From Aquanectria penicillioides (taxonomy: Eukaryota > Ascomycota > Sordariomycetes > Hypocreales > Nectriaceae), in NCBI GenBank assembly GCA_003415625.1, contig PYIU01000005.1:1245001-1309000 (forward strand): a DNA stretch of 64,000 nt, in the 5' to 3' direction. Position 1 is the first letter of the stretch. The number at the start of each line of letters is the position of its first letter. Both the position numbers and the translations under genes were made by a program. Shown one piece after another: positions 22,626-34,015 of this stretch. The notes below the pieces were generated by a model. The model did not search any database, was not told where the DNA came from, and saw only the letters and a program-made list of their open reading frames with translations.

Positions 22626-23923
22626 CTAGTCCATCATCGATATGTCCTCGTCCTCGTCTGTATCGCTCCTGTCCTCCATCCCCTCGTCAACCTCGTCGTC
22701 CTCGTCCTCATCGTCTTCCTCTTCTTCTTCTCGCTCACCAAGATCCTCCCATCTGCCTGGTGTTGGTGTTGACAGCGTGTTAGATCCGGTTGCTGCAGCA
22801 TTGCTGTCTTTCACAGACACTCCGAGCGACGCCGCTGCCGTCGTCACTGCTGCCCCACGACCGCCTCCTCCGCGAACTCTCGACAGTCCAGTTCGTCGTC
22901 GTCCTGCGCGACGTTTCTCCCGTTTGGGGATAACTTCCTCTCCATCTTCGTTGAGCAACCTCCTCCTTCGACGGGGTTTATAGTCCGGATCTCTGCTGTC
23001 TTTGAAATCCTTGCCCACTCCATCTTTAGCGTATACTGTTACCTGATCCTTCTCGCCCTTCTTCTTCTTGAGCGCAATTAAATTCTCCAGAAACCGTGTT
23101 TGCTGTGCTCGTTCTCCCGTCCGGTCCTTGCCTACAGGAATACGAATGTTCCATTCTTCTCGAATTGCAGCCAGGGGATCTTCCTTAGGAACCATTGGTT
23201 TCAGCACCTTCTCCGTCGTCATGATTCGGGATGCACTAGCCGCAAGCAGATCCAGATTCTTTTCCAGGTGCCGCAAAGCAGGCAGAGGATCGGCATTGTC
23301 TCGATTGGCAAAAATAGCCTCCGTTCCAATAACCTCGGCCCATTGGCCTTCGAATACGCGGCCTTTGTATGAAATGATGGGATTGTTCGAATGCAAATCT
23401 AGAATTTGGATATCCTCCAAAGGCTCGTCTTCGCTTTGGGGCTTGTCGTTCTCGGCTGTTCCGTGTTCATCTACCTGTTCAACACCTTTTCCCTTCTCAG
23501 TAAGTTCGGGGTCGATATCAGGTTCGTCATCGTCAGCCTCTGGTTCCGGGAGCGGCTCGTCGTCATTGTCGTTGTCGCCGTCATCATCGGCAGCACCAGA
23601 TGCACGTAACTGGCCTGGGGTCTGGTCTAACCAGTGCTTGTAGTATCCTCCTCGGCTGTGATGGACGGCTTTTGATTGGCGATCTTTGAACTCTGGATAA
23701 GATAGCTCGATAGTTAAGTAGTAGGTCTGTCAAAGGGTGTTAGATACTAGTGACAAGGACAAGTACACGGCAATGGAAGGAAAGAGAGGCCGGGACGTAC
23801 CTCGGTTTCGGTAGTTGAGTACTCATACTCCCACTCCTCCTGGTCATCTTTTTCAAACTGTTCCTGGATGCTCACCACCGCGGGCTGTTCTTCCAATCTG
23901 CCCTCATCTGCTGTGGAAGCCAT
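22626..23923 (-). CDS. sfc7: TFIIIC subunit with triple-barrel domain (Tau55/Sfc7-like)
   Basis: A 407-residue protein in two exons (23923-23801 and 23726-22626; donor GTACGT, acceptor GACAG, phase 0). TFIIIC recruits RNA polymerase III to tRNA genes, and its tau55/Sfc7 subunit pairs with another subunit through a triple beta-barrel. That fold is suggested by EEWEYEYSTTETETYYLTIEL (about 29-49), an acidic insert, and ILDLHSNNPIISYKGRVFEGQWAEVIGTEAIF (about 147-178), which is the usual core of this family. The second half is basic (KPRRRRRLL, KREKRRAGRRR), then Gly/Ala-rich, and ends in a long Glu/Asp tract. The Glu/Asp tract gives a striking Ser-rich antisense frame that should be ignored. 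The gene starts 747 bp from HIS7 in the opposite direction. Confidence 0.88.
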
Positions 23924-24669
23924 GTCGTCAAGTCAAGGTCGTCACGGGGGCGCCAAAGGAGCGCAGGTGCGACGGTGACGTCGAGATTGGGGCATCGAGA
24001 GGCTGACAAGCAAAAGACAATGGAGCGCGATCCCCCAAACGGGGTCGCTGGTGTTGTCGAAGCAGAAAGAAGGGGAGGAGAAGGGCGAGGAGAAGGCGCA
24101 ACTGTGGTGTGGTTTTACGACATGTAGTTACTGGAAGCGACCCGAGCCTTCCGAATCGAAAAGTAGGACCCAGGAGCGCAGTGATGCAGCATTGCAGCTG
24201 CCAAAGCGGGATCCGTCAAGAACCCGACGAGGTCGGTCAGTGGCGGCACTAAACGCTGCTGTGGTTTTTGGTGTAAATTTTTTTTTTTTTTTGGCAAGGA
24301 GCAGAGCGAGCAGGGATTAGGCGGGGCAACAGAAGCCAAGAGCAAGAACTGCCAGGCCATGACTGCCCCGCTATCGTTGTCCATCGGACTCATCCTCACG
24401 ATTTGGTGCCGTTGCAAAATCCAAACCCCACGGGTTGACTCACGTCGCATGTTGCACTTACATCTACTTCTTCCTCTCCTTCTACATCTACACGCATATA
24501 CGGCTTCTTCTCGCCAATTCCGCTCTGCGCTAGATACTGAGCCCCCATCTCCGTGACCTCCTCGTCTTCTCCCCCTCACTCCGTTGTCAATCCCTCCCAG
24601 CTTCACCCCCCACCTTTTTTTCCTCAATCCCGACATACCCCTCCATCATATCAGCACCTGGGGCCCAAG
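23924..24669. promoter_or_regulatory. divergent promoter region of the TFIIIC subunit and HIS7
   Basis: The 746 bp between the start codons holds a T13-14 run near 24280 and a C/T-rich leader before HIS7. The only specific site I recognise is the TGACTCA at 24436-24442. Confidence 0.5.
24436..24442. promoter_or_regulatory. GCN4/CPC1-type site TGACTCA
   Basis: A perfect palindromic TGACTCA lies 228 bp before the HIS7 start. The bZIP activator Gcn4 (CPC1/CpcA in filamentous fungi) binds this sequence to raise amino-acid biosynthesis genes under starvation. HIS7 is a classic target, so the site is probably functional; this is inferred, not shown. Confidence 0.6.
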
Positions 24670-26381
24670 ATGCCCACCGTTCACCTGTTGGACTATGTCG
24701 CCGGCAACATTCGAAGCCTAGTGAATGCCATTGAAAGCCAAGGATATGAAGTCGAATGGGTCCGCTCTCCAGAGGACGTCCCCAAGGCTGAGGTTCGGCG
24801 ATTTCGCTTCGACTAGAATCTTCCTTCAAAGCATCCGCATCACTAACATGGTCTTCTCTCCCCGGATAGAAACTCATCCTCCCCGGCGTAGGCCACTTCG
24901 GTCACTGCCTCTCTCAACTCTCCCAGGCAGGCTATCTCGATCCCGTCCGAAAACACATCGAATCCGGCAAGCCGTTCTTTGCTATCTGCGTCGGCCTCCA
25001 AGCGCTCTTCGAGGGCTCCGTCGAGGACCCAAATGTCCCAGGCCTTGGTGTGGTCAAGGGCTCTCTTGACCGCTTCGATGACTCGGTCAAGGCGGTTCCT
25101 CACATCGGTTGGAACAATGCTACCACCGGCGGCGCCAACATGTACGACCTCCACCCCGACTCCAAGTACTATTACGTCCACTCCTTCAAGCTGCCTTACA
25201 AGAGGGGTGAACTCGAGTCACAAGGCTGGACAATCGCAACCGGCACCTACGGCACCGAGACCTTTGTCGGCGCTGTTGCCAAGGGAAATATCTATGCTAC
25301 TCAGTTCCATCCCGAAAAGTCCGGCGTTGCAGGTCTACGAACCCTCCGCGCATTCTTGACGGGCGAGGGTGCTAAGGCCCTGGCTCCCCCTTCCCCTGAC
25401 GGCCTCGCAGTTGAGTTCAAAGACAGCCTCACCCGTCGCGTTATCGCCTGCCTCGATGTTCGAACAAACGACCAGGGCGATCTTGTTGTAACCAAGGGCG
25501 ACCAGTACGATGTTCGTGAAAAGGGGTCGGACCGCAACGTTCGCAACCTCGGCAAGCCTGTCGAGATGGCCAAAAAGTACTACGAGTCTGGTGCCGATGA
25601 GGTTACCTTCCTTAACATCACCTCTTTCCGCGACTGCCCTGTCGCCGACGTCCCTATGCTCGAGATTCTTCGCCAGACTTCCCGAACAGTCTTCGTGCCC
25701 CTGACGATCGGTGGTGGCATCCGTGATACTGTCGACACGGACGGTACCAAGGTGTCGGCTCTCGAGATTGCAACAATGTACTTCAAGTCAGGCGCCGACA
25801 AGGTCTCCATCGGTTCCGATGCCGTCCTCGCCGCTGAGGAGTACTACTCCCTAGGCCGCAAACTCTTCGGCAACACAGCCATCGAGCAGATCTCCCGCGC
25901 ATACGGCAACCAGGCTGTCGTAGTTAGTGTTGATCCCAAGCGAGTTTACGTTCCCAAGCCCGACGCAACCCGTCACAACATTATTCGTACTCAGTTCCCC
26001 GGCCCCAAGGGCGAGGAGTACTGCTGGTACGCCTGCACCATCAAGGGTGGTCGCGAAACTCGTGATATGGACGTCGTAGAGCTCGTCCAGGCCGTCGAGG
26101 CTATGGGCGCCGGCGAGATCCTGCTCAACTGCATTGACAAGGATGGTACTAACAGCGGTTTCGACCTCGAGCTTATCAGCCAGGTCAAGGCGGCCATTCG
26201 CATCCCAGTCATCTCTTCGAGCGGTGCCGGCAACCCCGGTCACTTCCAAGAGGTCTTTGAGAAGACTACCACCGATGCCGCCTTGGGCGCCGGAATGTTC
26301 CACCGAGGCGAGTACACGGTGAAGCAGGTGAAGGATTATTTGAAAGACAAGGGTCTTCAAGTAAGGAAATTTGAGATCTGA
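24670..26381 (+). CDS. HIS7: imidazole glycerol phosphate synthase HisHF
   Basis: A 544-residue bifunctional enzyme of histidine synthesis. The glutaminase half passes ammonia to the cyclase half, which converts PRFAR to imidazole glycerol phosphate and AICAR. Exon 1 is 24670-24792 and exon 2 is 24870-26381; the 77-nt intron has an ACTAAC branch site and starts with an uncommon GTTCGG. The glutaminase half shows the nucleophile Cys81 in [14 protein letters not shown] and the partners His188 and Glu190 in QFHPEKSG. The cyclase half begins near 235 with [13 protein letters not shown] and carries [28 protein letters not shown] and [11 protein letters not shown], typical of the TIM barrel. Length matches yeast His7 (552). 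It converges with the antizyme gene 370 bp downstream. Confidence 0.97.
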
Positions 26382-26750
26382 AGCAGTCATCTAGAAGGAA
26401 CAAAAGGATAGAGTTAATATAAAAAAAATGGTAGACCATCATTTGTGGGTCAATTACTCGATAAGATCCCTAGCTAATGAGCATGAACATGGCTGCCCTT
26501 GAACCTTGAAAGAAAATGGCAAGAAGAAGAAAAGACTGCCCCGTACGCTTAAACACCTTGGATGTCATGATGGAGAGATGTGCCGAATTGTCCTGTGGCT
26601 TTTGCAACTCGATGCTTGAATGCTACCATAGGTCCCCAAGAACATAGGAGAGCAAGAAACCGAGCATGTGACAAATTCAAGGAGAAAGAAAAAATCAAGA
26701 GGAAACCAGAGTGAATGCATTACCCCTCAACTCCAAAGGATTTATGGAAC
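26382..26750. other. convergent 3' gap, HIS7/antizyme
   Basis: These 369 bp hold two 3' untranslated regions. They are A-rich on the plus strand, and no gene is seen. Confidence 0.45.
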
Positions 26751-27745
26751 CTAAAGCTCCATACCCATGAACATCCACCGCTTGCTCGTAACGTCCAGGT
26801 CGTGAGCCCAGTGGTCAAGGGTGATCATATCGAAGCCGACCCATTGAAGGCTCTTGGACAGAGATCGCGCCTCATCCACAGGGATGCGCCTATCAATGCA
26901 AGTGACAACGTGGGAACAGTCCAGAGGACCGTCGGCAAGTTCAATGAGGGCCATTAGACTGCAGGAATCTCAAGTTAGCAAGCAGAATTCAAAAGTTGAA
27001 AATCAAACACAATTGGAGATGACTTACGCCTTTTTCAAGTCTCGGCCCATGACGCCTTCTGCGTCGAAAAAGACAAAGAGAGATTTCTCCTCTCCGTCAT
27101 TAGCGACGAAGGCGCGGAAGCTCGCCCCGCCGGCATAGTCCCAAACCTCAAGCCAAGCTTCGACTTCATAGCCAGATAGCTCGTCGTCGGAAAATCGCTG
27201 ATGGAAGTGGTCGGAAAGCCGGTCGTCGGACGGCGGCGTTTGCAAATAAGCACCAGACAGGCCGGAGCCATTCATCGACGGGTTCCTCTCACCGCGGAAT
27301 GCCGTCTTCATGGACTCGCAAAAGAATCTCTCACATTCTTCCCTGATCGAAAGTGCTGCCCCCCTCGCCTGGCCAGGCGCCGGCCTGGGATCTCGCGCTT
27401 CTTGCTCTTGGGCAGAAGGGCGAGCTCGTTAGACGAGGTTAGTGCGGCGAGGGGGGGGCTTGTTGGAGGGGAGGGTAGGCCTGAGGAAGGGACCTCAGGA
27501 ATACCACTCGGCCCCTGCGTGGAACAGCGAAGTTAGTGATTTGTGTCACGGATTGACGAGACATTGGCGTCGTCGTCCGAGGAACGGAATTGACATACCT
27601 GTGACCCCGTAGTGCAGTAGTGGATGCCCTTGAGGTTGGCAGCGGAGTCGGCAATGTAGCAAGAGGCAAGGACATTGACCTGCTGGACAACGACCTCGCC
27701 GTAATTACTACTACAATTAATGTTTTGGTTGATCATTGGCGCCAT
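26751..27745 (-). CDS. OAZ: ornithine decarboxylase antizyme, frameshift-decoded
   Basis: Antizyme binds ornithine decarboxylase, sends it to the proteasome and curbs polyamine uptake. Exon 1 (27745-27599) encodes MAPMINQNINCSSNYGEVVV..LKGIHYCTT. Exon 2 runs 27514-27028 and exon 3 26958-26751. The antizyme fold is clear in LSIREECERFFCE, ELSGYEVEAWLEVWDYAGGAS, ANDGEEKSLFVFFD, ALIELADGPLDCSHVV and the end WMFMGMEL. The exons are not in one frame (842 nt). A TCC-TGA stop context at 27500-27495, after TGG-TAT, matches the +1 shift site known in antizymes and leads into EVPSSGLPSPPTSPPL. A second break lies at the G6 run 27364-27359, where one more G would join RRLARRGG to AALSIREE. A long GC-rich leader precedes the start. 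Confidence 0.9.
27495..27500 (-). promoter_or_regulatory. OAZ: candidate +1 programmed frameshift site (TCC TGA)
   Basis: Read in the zero frame the codons are TGG TAT TCC TGA. Skipping the U of the stop opens the frame that encodes EVPSSGLPSPP and beyond. UCC-UGA is the established antizyme shift site in animals and fission yeast, where polyamines raise shifting. Exon 1 reaches this frame only if its G4 run (27605-27608) lacks one G or if a GAG acceptor 8 nt downstream is used. Confidence 0.55.
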
Positions 27746-30142
27746 TATTGACAAGACTTGATTGGTGTTGGACTGAGTGTGTCGCGAGGACCGAGTTGTG
27801 TCTGGGGACAGAAGGGGCTCGAAGGCGTCGGCGGGCGGAGACGTAAGCGGGAGCGGGAGCGGGAGCAGTCGAACGGAGGCGTCCGGTGATGACTCGAATT
27901 TGAATTGGTTGTGTTTTGTGGGTTGTGTGAGGGTGGGCGTTTGGCAAAAGGTTGCGAGAGAGCTTTGATATAGCAAGTGCGGAAACTTGTTGTTGCTTGG
28001 AGCGGGAGCGGTTGCTTGGGGTGCGGAGGAGCGGGAATGAAGTGTCTTTGATGGGCGAGTGAGAGGAGTCAAAGACTTGGGCAGCGGTGAGTCCGGAAGT
28101 GGATGTGTCGGGGTTGAAAAAGGGCAACGAGGGAAGGCAGGAAGGAGGAGAGGCGCTCGGAGCAGTCGGGGGCGGCGACCCGCACAGAGAAGGAGGCCCG
28201 GCGCCAGGACAGTGGGAACAAAATGACTTTTTTTTTTCAGTGCGCCGTCGTGCGCCGCAATGCAACTTGATTAGCGGAGCGCAGAGCCCTCCTGCCCGGC
28301 AGCTGCACTGTGGTTCCCCGCCACCGTTGGGCGGTCTGCAGCAGGCTGCAGCACGGTTTTTTCGCAAGGTCAGCGTCCAATCAGCGCCGGCCCCCGCACA
28401 CTGTGTGCCGCTCCCTGCACCCTGTCTGATAGTCGAGATACTGCGCTCCCTCGACGGGCCCGCCACACACTCTGACCACTAACATCACTGCGGAGGAGCA
28501 GGCGCTGACAGCGCCCTCCTGGTCCGCTGCGAAATACAGTGCGAACTCAGAAGGCGGGCGACTCACCCATCCCTCTGGTAAACCAAGGTGGCTCGGCCAC
28601 TAACGCGAACGCCTCCACAGCGAGAGACCGTCGCGCGTCGCCGTTGAGGAGCGCGCAGCACATAGCACATGGCTTCGTCGAGTGGATGGCAGTGTCGATC
28701 CCTCGTGGGATTATGACATTGGCCGAGCCAATGGCGAGTCTTGGAATCCTGTCAATCCGACATATATTGCAGGAGCAGAACCAGAGGCCAACGACGAGTC
28801 TCCTGATGGGTCATGTCCCCCTCACACAATCCACAGTTTTTTTCCTTTGTTCACGGCCAGGATTGGCAGTCGGTGGCGGTGTTGGGACGCCGTCATGGTT
28901 GCTGCCGTCATTGTTGCAGCACCATGCACAGCACTGTGCGGTGTCAGGCGGGCGGGGGCGCTGCGGCTGTGACAGCTATTACAGTGCTGTTGGTAGGATT
29001 GTGTACTGTACTGGCGACAGGTATTTTGGCATCCTTGCGAAGCGTCTAGAACCCTCAGGGGAAAGGTAACTTCGCAGCTGATCCGCCCGGCACCTGGCTA
29101 GCCGCAAGGCCAGAGAGCGCCTCTACAAGCCTATCTATTGCAAACGCCCAGTAGGGTTTCATAGCTCCTTGGAAGGAGCACCTTATTCCCATGAGGGTGT
29201 TATCATGCTTCAAGCTATTCTGGCTCCCACAGTGATTCATTTGGCTCCGCACTGAGCCAGTTGTGTATCGCCACGGAGTGCCACAGTCTCGTCACTCGGC
29301 TACGACATCAGGAGCTCCGGAGCGGGGCAGAACATCAATCAACCAAGTCATGAGGAATTGCCAGGACATGGCCCCAGTGACTCAATTGCACATGCATCAT
29401 TGCAATTGCGGGCCTCTGGTCTATCCACTGTCATCAAGAATCCCTGCGACACATGAAATGATGATTCTCGGCCATTTCAGTCTTCATCAGAGAACAGGCT
29501 CCATCTCTCTTCCCCGCATTTGGTTCCGCTGGGTGACTGTCGATACTATGTAGTCGGGGCCGAGGCTGGCAACCACGACCAAGCCAGACGGGGCCATGTA
29601 AGTTGATTGGTGGATCCACGCATTCCTGCGGCGAGACGGCGTCGCTCAACCGGGAAATCGCCCACCCCGACACCAAGACAAAGAGACAAGGCCATGCGCC
29701 GTGGCTTGACGACGGAAACGCAGTCCTGAGCTCAGTGGGATTGGGCTGGCGGCTCTCTTTCCTTGGCTTTTGGGGAACGCCCATCGTCTCTATGATTGGA
29801 CTAGATGCCGCTACCCTAATCCCCTTCCCTAAAGCTCCTCACGTGAGCGCTCCCTCGACACGCAGCTTGACTACGCAGCTTCAACTTTCGCTTCGGAGCA
29901 TGAAACGCCGAGGGGCATGTTCCCTGATCAAGATGGGCAAAAAAAGGACACGGAGCATCATCAGAAAAATCACCTGTTATTTCGTATCAGATAGAACGCA
30001 TCGCCTGGACCATATCGCATCGCCTGGACCATATCGCATCGCCAGCATTACTTTTTAGTTGGTAGAACGTCAATGTCATTTACTAGATTTCCTGATACTC
30101 TGTCAAAATTGCCTTGTCCGCGCGGCGAAAATCTCACTAGCC
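27746..30142. other. divergent upstream region of antizyme and the GT90 gene
   Basis: About 2.4 kb without a supported gene. The antizyme side (27746-28470) is GC-rich with several upstream open frames on the minus strand, which could act on leader translation. Near 30000-30045 an 18-19-nt unit (ATCGCCTGGACCATATCGC) is repeated twice in tandem, about 100 bp before the GT90 start. Other frames look random. Confidence 0.4.
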
Positions 30143-31487
30143 ATGAACAAGCGGCAGGCGACACTGCTACGGCGCCTAATCATCGCATGTCTCATATTCT
30201 TCACTCTCTACTACGCAGTCTTCTTACGCCTTGATCCACGCGCGACTATTCCTCCGCCTCTCGCGCACGGAAACGCCATCCCTAACCATGTGCAGCGTCA
30301 TCTGTCCCTCACCCAAAGCGAATGTCATCGCATCTTCCCCAATCTCACCACAGAGATCGCCCTAGCCGTATCGCAGGGCCCCTTTAACCTCGACTTCGAC
30401 CATGGCCGTGTTTTAAATGGTCGCATCGAAAACGGAAAAGTTAGTCGTCTCAACAAGATTCTTGAACCGCGTAGATTGTGCCTAAACATGTCCACGACAG
30501 CTATTTATCCTCCACAACCCAGGGAGAAAAGAGCTCTCCCTGGAGATGGTTCAACGCCAGTCCGCATCTCTCTACCAACTCCACCAGGCCATTATCACAG
30601 CGCCTGAACCTCTCCCCAACGCCTCCTTCGCTCTCTCCATCCATGACCAACCCATCCAGTCATCCTTGAACTATGCCCGACCCGTCCACTCCAGCTCTCC
30701 GAAACACCATTTCACAATGCCGCACTTCTCCGGGTGGTCTTGGCCAGTCCCCTTCATCGGCTCCATCGCATCCGCCGCTGCGAACATCGCCAAGTTCGAG
30801 TCCCAGACTTCATTCCTTGACAAAGACCCGCGGCCAGTTTGGCGTGGCACGGTGTGGTTCAACAACGGTGCGGGTCGGTATCCTCGGCTGCGACAAGAAC
30901 TCCTTGCTGCAGCCGCAAATACGAGCTGGGCCGATGTACAGCGGTTACAATGGGGTCAAGGTGCACATGATGCTAGAAATGCCTTGCGCATCGAAGACTT
31001 CTGCAAATACCGCTATATTATCCACACAGATGGCGTGGGCTATAGTGGGCGACTTCAGTTCCACCAACACTGTGAGAGCGTCATCCTCGCACCTCCTCTA
31101 GAGTGGTTGCAACACACCTCCCACTTCATCCGTCCCGTCTTCTCATCTACGCTCCTCGGCACTGAACCCTACATTCCGCCAAGTATGAAGGACGTTTGGT
31201 CTCTCAATACTTCGGTTAGCGAGGCCAACATGGTGTTCGTATCGCCAGATTGGTCCGACCTGAGGGACACGGTACGATGGCTAGAACGACACCAGGATAT
31301 CGCCGCCGCCATTGCCCGTCGGCAACGAGCCATGTTCGCTGACCAAGGCTATCTGAGCCCAGCGGCCGACGCATGCTACTGGAGGGAGTTGATCAAGGGC
31401 TGGAGCGAAGTCGTACGTCCCGTCGGAGCGAAGTGGGATGAAACGGGGGTTCCCTTCGAGGAATTCGTTTTAATCGAAGACAAATAG
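30143..31487 (+). CDS. GT90/CAP10-type glycosyltransferase, type II membrane protein
   Basis: A 427-residue protein in two exons, 30143-30439 and 30501-31487. The 61-nt intron (GTTAGT..GACAG) keeps phase and joins IENGK to LFILHNPGRKELSLEM. Residues 12-30 form one membrane anchor behind a short basic cytosolic tail, fitting a Golgi enzyme. The catalytic family is seen in CKYRYIIHTDGVGYSGRLQFHQHCESVILAP, the CAP10/GT90 signature, followed by EWLQHTSHFIRPVF. Known members transfer xylose or glucose, as in Cryptococcus Cap10/Cxt1 and animal Rumi; the donor and acceptor here are unknown. The upstream frame is open through a TTG but the first good ATG is at 30143. It converges with the ArfGAP gene 244 bp downstream. 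The gene lies alone, not in a capsule-like cluster. Confidence 0.88.
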
Positions 31488-31731
31488 AGCCGGCATGTTG
31501 CAGGCTTGCAAAATCTGCTCGCAGATCAAAGAAACGGCGAGCGGGTAAATCTAATCCAAGACGGTCCGAATCGCATGCCCATCCAATGCGCCTACCATCA
31601 AAGTAATGCCTGTGTCGAACCACACAAAGATATTGCCGTTAACCAACATTAAGATTACTATCATATAATACACCTCCAGGTCGCGTATATACTATCCTAG
31701 ACACTTTTTAATGCGTCCTCATCTCATCTCT

Positions 31732-34015
31732 TCATACATGCCGTGCGCTGAGGCTCGCAAACGCATCCGGGCTGTGCCGGCCATTCGTCCATGCAAGATC
31801 CATGCCAAGATTCATGCTTTCCCTGCTTCTTGCGGCGAAGGGGTCTGAGGTGGTGACAGTCGTGGTGGTGGTGGATGTAACATTATTCATAAAGGGATTA
31901 GTAGGAGAGCGCGGTTGCGAAATAGCCTGTGGCTGTGGTACAGATACTGCGTGCGTCTGAAACGCTTGGTTTTCGGGGATCGTTGGGGGAGAGCCTGTTG
32001 TTGAATAGGCTCCGGACCCGCTGACTTTTGAGGGGCCAGGTTTGGGTAGTTATACAGAGCCATGATCGAGGCATTGTCGGGTCGTTGAAACTGTTGGAAT
32101 TGCTGCTGTGGCTGGATTTGAGGCTGATGCGGCTGTTGTCCAAAAAGCTGTTGTCCGTAAGATTGTGGATGTTGCAGTTGCTGGGCATATAGCTGCTGGA
32201 CAGGTTGAGGCTGAGGTACCTGCTGCTGAATCATCTTGGGCTGACCAAACGGGTTTTGTCCCAACTGGGGGCTGGCAGTCTGGGTTGCGTTGGCAAAGAA
32301 TGGATTCGCTGTGGTTTCCTGGGCCAACGGAGCTGGGCTCTGGAAAACGGAGCCCTGGAACACCGAAGGGCTTTGGAATGAGGTCTGAGATTGCTCGGGA
32401 ATCTGGCCAAGGCTCGGAGAAGCGATTCGAGTCGGGGAGCGCGCAAAAGGGTTGTAGGAGGCCTGGGACTGCGCTGTGTTTACAGCCAGGGGCACTTGAG
32501 GCCGCTGCACGGGTTGTTGCTGGATGGCCGGGCTTGCAGGGCCGGAAAGGAATGGGTTGTACCCAGTTGGCTGCGGCTGCATGGGCTGAGGGTATGTCAT
32601 GTTGTTCAAGGTCATGGGCACATATGTATTCGGGCTGGTAGGAGCAGAGGGAACAGGCGGCTGCTGATAAATTGCATGTTGCTGGTTTGGCTGCGTCGCG
32701 GGTCCTCCCGTGTGGTGGGGGAACAATGGTTGCGCTGGTGACAGTGACATGTTCTGGAAGGCTTGGCTGAACGCATCAGTCTGTTGCTGAGCCGGTGCAC
32801 CGAAAGGATTCGTCTGGCCGTATGGGTTCTTGTTTTGGAGAGTTCCTGTAGACTGTGCCGTCTGCGGTGGGGCAGGTCCTAGGTTGTCGAAAGGGTTGGT
32901 TGATGCACTCGACGGGGTCGTTGGTCGATCGGTCGCTGATCGAGAGGGGACGCTGAGGCCAGCGCCGAGTCCCAGTCCTCCGGATGTTGGCGTAATCGGG
33001 TCAGCGATCTCGAGGTGCGCAAGCCCGGCTCTCGAGGGGAAGGGTAGGGAGAGGGGACGGTCTTCCACCACCCTCACCTAGTCGCACCAGGGCTTCGATT
33101 GCTCGCTCAAGGTTTCCATTAACACCCTTCAAGACCACAGCATTCCGCCTCGTGTCGGAAAACCCCATATCTCTCAGTCTCGCCAGCTTCTGGTCCATCT
33201 CGTCAGGTTGGTCCAGATCCAGGGTCGCTCCAAACACCTTGGATGGCTTGTTGGACATGTTCGGGGAAGGGCTTCGTGCGGCGTGGATAGATGAGACCAC
33301 CCTGACGTCCTTCTTCGACTTGGAAGACAGCGGAAAGATAGAGGAGGCGGATCGGAAGCCAAACTTCGAATTCTTCGGTGGGAGCGGCGGGGGGGTCTCG
33401 TCGTCCAGCTTGGGGGACTTTGGCATTCGGGGCCCATTAGCTACATTGTTCATGTACTTTTGACGGATGAATCGCTCCATGGCAGAATCGGCCTCGTCGG
33501 CGTCAACAGGAACCGGTGGCTTTCGGTGCTCGGGGTTGTAGATGTTGTTCGAGGCATTATTGCCGACCTTTCGCATGTTCTGCCAGAGTGTGTAAGTCTT
33601 TGTACGCTCCCGGCGTCGGGTTGAGGAGGCCTGGGTTTCTCACGTCGACTTGCTCGTTGGACCAGCTATCCATGCTCAGGGATTTGACCTTGGAGACGTG
33701 CGTGCCCAACTTGCGATGGATCGCAGCACATCTCATGCAGAGAAAGACGCCCAGCTACGGCAATCGTTAGTTTACATTCGCAAGGGGAAGGCGGGCAGAA
33801 AGCATACACTCCATGATGCCCAAGCTAATAGCACACAAACCCGGTCAGTCAAAGCGCTTGCCCAAAACGTTGGCGGAGGGGATGAGGAAAAGTGGCTTAC
33901 CTGGGTTACGGGCGTGACAATCAGCGCACAGATTATTGCCTGGAACATTGTGGACAAGCTCCTGAAGTTGCTTCTCGTTCCGGGCCTGCTGGCGCTTGCT
34001 CAGAGTTCCCGACAT
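31732..34015 (-). CDS. ArfGAP and UBA domain protein, Gts1/Ucp3-like, with one frame break
   Basis: Five exons: 34015-33901, 33824-33808, 33754-33644, 33579-33078 and 33028-31732. The N-terminus is an ArfGAP domain with the zinc finger Cys30-X2-Cys33-X16-Cys50-X2-Cys53 and the arginine finger in CAAIHRKLG (Arg58), so it should drive GTP hydrolysis on Arf in vesicle traffic. A UBA domain (about 211-249) shows MGFSDTRRNAVVLKGVNGNLERAIEAL. The rest is Gln/Pro-rich with NPF motifs, which often bind EH-domain endocytic proteins. Yeast Gts1 has the same order. Exon 2 is only 17 nt. The long frame stops at 31887, but the frame ending at 31732 gives a far better tail (SPTNPFMNN, then NGRHSPDAFASLSARHV). 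One extra base in the G5 run 31985-31989 joins them (about 680 residues). Confidence 0.87.

Noticed and set aside
22642..22983. Plus-strand Ser-rich open frame with a long poly-Ser run
   Set aside because: It is the antisense of the Glu/Asp-rich tail of the TFIIIC subunit, whose domain and intron are clear.
27717..28466. 249-codon minus-strand frame upstream of antizyme
   Set aside because: Low-complexity Pro/Ser/Arg composition in the antizyme leader; another frame there is equally open. No domain seen.
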